From the NCBI GenBank assembly GCA_021234535.1, contig CM037833.1, forward strand, positions 7,328,050-7,392,049: DNA of 64,000 nt. The letters run 5' to 3'. Below the pieces are notes generated by a model. It worked only from the letters and a program-made list of their open reading frames with translations, was not told where the DNA came from and made no database searches. Every line of letters starts with the position of its first letter. Positions within the stretch are counted from its first letter, which is position 1. The stretch is from Stichopus chloronotus (taxonomy: Eukaryota; Echinodermata; Holothuroidea; Aspidochirotida; Stichopodidae). The translations under genes were made by a program, and so were the position numbers. This document shows positions 59,338-64,000 of this stretch, piece by piece.

Positions 59338-61015
59338 ATTGGACAGGTCTGGACGCACACACACACACGCGTGCGCACAAACACACATGCATTGGCACTG
59401 ACATGTTTTCATTTATACCAACCAACAGGACCCTCTTGTACCCATGGTCACTCTACCATGGGGTACCCCTGGGGTGTTGCTACTCATCCACTCCAAGCAT
59501 TACCATGGCAACCGTTCTCCCATGGGTGCACAGTACAATATACAGCTGCACTAGCCAAGTGACTACAATATCTCATCTAGTCCTTAGCCCCTGAGATAAT
59601 AATACAAAATTTCAGTGAATGCTAATGTAAACCAACTTTGCAAATGGTACAATTATGTCTTATGATCCACTTGCAACATCAAGAGCCTCATATACTTTGA
59701 GGGGTACTGGAATGAACTCAAGTCATTCAATCCAAAGTTACCATCACATGCTGTGCCCCACAGAATAAATCTGACATGAGTATTCCTTTAATGAACTTGA
59801 CTTAGTTCAAAGGTGAAGAGGTATACTGTAGCATGCTTGGTCTTTGTAATATTACACTCATTTAGCAAGCTGCCAATTGGAGATATAACAACCACTACAT
59901 ACAAAATGACATCTGCTCACCTACGACAATGACTGATATGCACTATGTTCTTGAAATGCTACCTGCATACTAGGAGATAAACCCACACCATAAACATAAA
60001 CCTGAGATTACATCCCTAAGAACTTTCACAAATTGATCCTTGTTGACATAAATTGTCACCACCAGTGAACCAACCTGTACCATCTGCACAACAAATATGA
60101 GATCAGTGCTAGCTTCTCCTCTTGAGACAGCATGTTGGCAAAATTTTCACAACTCGGCAACCAATGACCCCAAACAATCTTTGACCTTCAACAAAAACAA
60201 TAGGGTTCTCTACTTCTGATGCATTCACATGCTTTTCATGATTCCCATACTGAGATATCACACTAACAAATTCACAGTGCTTAACTGACTGCTAATGACC
60301 TTTGACCTCCGCCAAAAACATACCGTTCTTCTGTTAGACATGGGACATCCCAGTAGTGCTATGATAAACAGTAGACTGATACTATACACATAACAAATTG
60401 ATGTTTGTCCATGTTCCCTTCATAATGTTATGTATACTGAAAAAAATCAGTGTTCATATTGGTTTTCTCTCCAAATCCTCATCACAATACATTCTATAAT
60501 GAGCCAATGTGTGACGAATTTATGATTTAAAAGTTTCTGATCATCTTCTAGTACACACAATTACTGTGACATTTGTCAAAGCTCTCCTGTCCATTCTTGC
60601 ACATTCTTGATATACTTTCTACAAGGTTGCCTAAGTTTGGACTTGACTAGTAATATCAAATGACTTAAACCAAAAACACTTCAGTTCTTGTACTCATCAT
60701 ATAAATATGATTTTTTGACCACTAATTTTCCAGTTTCAAGAAAATGTGCACTTCAGTTACCCTGCCATATAAAAATAGACAGCTTAAACAGTTTCCAATG
60801 ATTTTTTAAAGAAATTCCTAACTAAAATGTAGAGCCTCCCCAGAACGCCCACCAGTGACAACACATCAAGCAGATCTTACGATTGTCATTGAAACCACAA
60901 TACAAAGGACACCGAGCACAAACAAGTCTAAGCTTAAAGACCATACAAAAGGGGTCAAGAAACAACAAAAACTACATCACAGAATGTTTTAATTCTTTTC
61001 AGAATTTTATCTTAC

Positions 61016-61077
61016 CAAAAGAGTCCCAGACTCTTCTGTTCCTTCATCACATCCTGTTCTCATGTCTATAACTATAC
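61016..61077 (-). CDS. Cassette exon 2 (62 nt), copy C
   Basis: Same splice sites as in A and B. It shares the Gly replacement with B and adds a two-base change that turns SGGLL into SGTLL, again without breaking the frame. Confidence 0.55.
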
Positions 61078-61433
61078 CTGAAAAGGTAGAAGAATTCTTA
61101 CAATACTACAGAAACTGTTGATAACACTTCAAAGGTTGTGTGCTGCATTAGTTAACAAATCATATGAGTGCAACTAAGTAACATCTCTCATGAATATTAC
61201 TCCAACACCAAACATAGACTCATCAATATTTGCATCAGGACTGGAGACAACTCTGAATCAACATCTGAGAAGAACTGTGAGTCTAAAAGAAGAATGTCAT
61301 TTCAATAGATTCATTATCTGCTGAAAACAAAGTAAATAATGTTGTAATCTGATTTGAAGTGACCACATGGTGTTCACAAGTATGTGAGAACAGAAAGAAC
61401 ATGTAATCAGAACTGATTGTAATAAACACTTAC

Positions 61434-61452
61434 CTCTTTCGTTTTCTGAATC
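61434..61452 (-). CDS. Cassette exon 1 (19-nt microexon), copy C
   Basis: Identical to copies A and B; reads DSENER plus one base. Further upstream exons of the gene would be beyond 64,000. Confidence 0.55.
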
Positions 61453-61985
61453 CTGCAAAGAGAAGAAAGAAGAAATTAAAGATTACAATGAGTTCAGGTG
61501 CATGAAGCTTAAGCTTACATAAATATGTATTTGTAAGGTGAGCATCCTTCAGAAAGAGTGTGTTGTACAAAACGTCCCGGAACAATTTATTTGTGGGAAT
61601 ACCTGGGGTTATGGTATTGTCCAACCTTCCAACTGGAGAATTACTGTGCCTTACAAACAAGAGGACAATCCACGGAGTTGCGCTTCTCATCACCGACATG
61701 CGTTGATTTAAATACAGGGCATGCACACAGGGATTGGTAATAGTTTACTGCAACCACATCTCACAGAGACCTAGTTCGGGGAACTGGTTGTAAATGAGTG
61801 GCAAATATTCTTCAAGCATAAAATGGTGGTAAGCATCTCAATACTGATATCTACTGTAAGGTAGCAAACTTAAGGTTATAGCCTGCTGCTGCTAGGCTCA
61901 AGTAATGATAACTGTCTTATCGCCACTTCAGATCCTTCAGAATAAGCTACTTAAAGTACTCACAGGTAAACCTTGGTGTTATTCA

Positions 61986-62669
61986 TCTCACTTATTATAT
62001 AGTGAGAATTAAGCTCCTTGTGATTAAAGATATTCATATTTATTGCATGTGTGATTTGATTCACAAACACCATAACAAAATCTTACCTGATATTATTTCT
62101 GATGGTATATGCCCACCCAGACCTGAGCGTCAACCTAGTACTCGTATAAGTAATCATTTTTCTGTTACCTATCATAAGAGTTATCATGGAAAATTCATTT
62201 TTAATAATTACTCTTATCGCATCTGGCAGTCCCTTCTCCCTAGGATTAAATCTATGATTCACTGTAATTCCTTCCTTGCCAGCGTTAAAACTGAACTTAT
62301 CAGTAATTATTCGTGATTTACCCTGATGTTATGAATATTTACTACTTGTTCTTTTGTTCTAACTCTTCTCAGTCTTATCCTAGCCTATATTCTCAGCTTC
62401 CCTCTTCATTCTTTCTCTCTTCTTCCTTTCCTTCTTTTCTCTCCTTGCCTTTTCTTTTGTTAATTCCTTGGGGATCAGTTTTTTTTCTGGCCCATTTGTA
62501 ATGTTACTGTATTCTTTTTCTTCTGCATCTTCTACTTAAGTGGTCACTAGCTTTGTTGACAGTTTCCTGTTTTTCTAGTGTCCTTCATATGGTTTTAATA
62601 CTTATGTAAATGGTCTCCTGTGTTCCTCTGACCATATGAGAAATAAATTTCAATTTGAATTTGAATTAA
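61986..62669 (+). pseudogene. CR1/L2-like LINE 3' end (copy C)
   Basis: Third duplicate of the same fragment. The end of the frame differs slightly (LASVKTEL instead of LARVQTEL). Confidence 0.7.
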
Positions 62670-63044
62670 TGGCCCAAAATATCTGTGCATATTACGCTAC
62701 ATAACACAATTATAACATTGGGTTATTCCATGTAGGATAGGCTTAGTGGTTAGAGTTTGGGGCAGGATATAAGAGCATCCCTCTTTGGGTATTTGCACAT
62801 TAGTCTCCTATTTACCTGTGCAGCACCTGGTTCTGCTAAAATTATTGTCTGACTTAAAAATAATGTTCTCATAAAAGACATTATTCACAGGGGCCAGTTC
62901 TGCTAAAGAGGTTTTGGCTAAATTTAAAAAGGTGGTGTCTGTTGATTAAAATGCTGGCTCTAAGTTTGTTACAAAACAATCATACAATTTTACCACTTTT
63001 CTATAGGAGTGATATACTATATCTTCATTATTGTGTTCATATAG

Positions 63045-64000
63045 GAATGGCCTGGCAAAATTTTGCACATAATGCTTAATTAGCTCTCAAGATATGGTAG
63101 GAATTCTAATTTTGTTGCAAAATTAGCTTTTTTTTTTCTAAAAAAAATCAGCAAATTTCTCTCTCTTTAATACAAAAAATGATATAACTTGAATATTACA
63201 TTCTCAAGTAAGTCCTTGCAAAATTTTGCATCAAAGGCGCAAATACATCTCAAGATATGCTGGAAGTACCAATTTTGGGACAAAATTGACTTTTCTCCCT
63301 CCAAAATCAGCAAATTTCACTGGATTTATCATTACAGTAATAGTATGTTGAACAATATGTTCTCAGGTAATTAGTACTTACAAACATTTGAGTTAATTGG
63401 TCTAATAGTTTTCTAGATATGCTGGAAATGCAAATTTTGGGGCAAAACTGGCTTTTTTCTAAAAAAATCAGCAAAATTCACTGGATTTATCACAACAGTA
63501 ATATTATGTTGAACAATGCATTCTCAGGTAAGTACTAACAAAACTTTAAGTTAATTGGTCTAATAGTTCTCCAGATATGCTGGAAATACAAATTTTGGGG
63601 CAAAATTGGCTTTTTTTCTCTAAAAAATCAACAAAATTCACTGCATTTATCACTACAAGTAATATTATGTTGAACAATGTGTTTTCAGGAAAGTACTTAC
63701 AAAAATTTAAGTTCATTGGTTTAATAGTTCTCCAGATATGCTGGAAATACAAATTTGGGGGCAAAATTGGCTTTTTTTTTCTAAAAAATCAGCAAATTGC
63801 ACTCTCTTTACTACAAAAGTGATATACCTTGAATATTTCATTCTCAGGTAAGTTTTTGCAAAATTTTGCATTACATGCTCAAATACTTCTCAAGATATGC
63901 TAGAAATACCAATTTTGGGGCAAAATTGGCTTTTTTTCTAAAATATCAGCAACTTTGCCTCTATTTACCATACAACTAGTTCATCTGGCACATATTGGCA
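63045..64000. repeat. 160-base satellite array (copy C, partial)
   Basis: Six monomers in the same register as copies A and B; the window ends just before the A-run and CA repeat expected next. Confidence 0.9.

Larger units (their letters stand above)
55968..60704. repeat. 4.74-kb direct repeat, copy B
   Basis: Full middle copy. It differs from A and C by scattered substitutions and tiny indels; for example B and C both lack two bases of the CATATATAGG stretch present in A. It carries the same content and orientation as copy A. Confidence 0.95.
60705..64000. repeat. 4.74-kb direct repeat, copy C (cut by the window end)
   Basis: The third copy continues past the window edge, so the copy number is unknown. 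The last bases shown still fall inside the repeat (the end of the 160-base array). Confidence 0.95.

Overview
The window looks like nuclear DNA of a marine invertebrate. It is AT-rich, its genes are split into many short exons with GT..AG introns, and it is full of transposon remnants and tandem repeats. The immunoglobulin-receptor-kinase architecture, the retroelement types and the 144-base TGACCT-rich repeats fit an invertebrate deuterostome such as an echinoderm (a sea cucumber is my best guess). That placement is inference; no ribosomal or mitochondrial marker is present.

Left part (1-21,010, minus strand). The clearest gene runs from about 21,009 down to 8,323. Fifteen exons join in perfect phase into about 830 codons: the hydrophobic core of a signal peptide, four Ig-like domains (one exon each, all phase-1 introns), one transmembrane helix, a juxtamembrane stretch and a tyrosine-kinase-like domain. 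That domain has lost the ATP-binding lysine, the HRD aspartate, the catalytic-loop asparagine and the DFG glycine, so it is a predicted receptor pseudokinase. Weaker exon candidates of another minus-strand gene lie at 1-900 and perhaps 2,500-3,500.

Middle part (21-50 kb). This is mostly repeats: an (AT)43 run; a 12-monomer array with hairpin and inverted-repeat ends (23.3-25.2 kb); a Harbinger-like MITE (26.0-26.4 kb); a second, unrelated array element with a terminal hairpin (29.96-31.02 kb); a 730-base foldback element flanked by TTAA (34.0-34.8 kb); and a nest at 41-48 kb. In that nest a decayed Ty3/Gypsy element (protease, RT, RNase H and integrase remnants) is split by a copy of the 144-base array element, which is itself split by a 3.5-kb TA-flanked TIR transposon.

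Right part (50-64 kb, with relatives at 37 and 41 kb). A second minus-strand gene is suggested by very short exons with good splice sites. A 4,737-base block is repeated head to tail (two full copies and one cut by the window end). Each copy carries a 19-nt exon and a 62-nt exon that together make 81 nt, so each copy can add 27 residues in frame. Related exon pairs (28+35 and 28+38 nt) lie at 37.1-37.6 kb and 50.1-51.1 kb. Each block also carries the 3' end of a CR1/L2-like LINE and a roughly 160-base satellite array. No bacterial-type operon, CRISPR array, tRNA or rRNA gene was seen.
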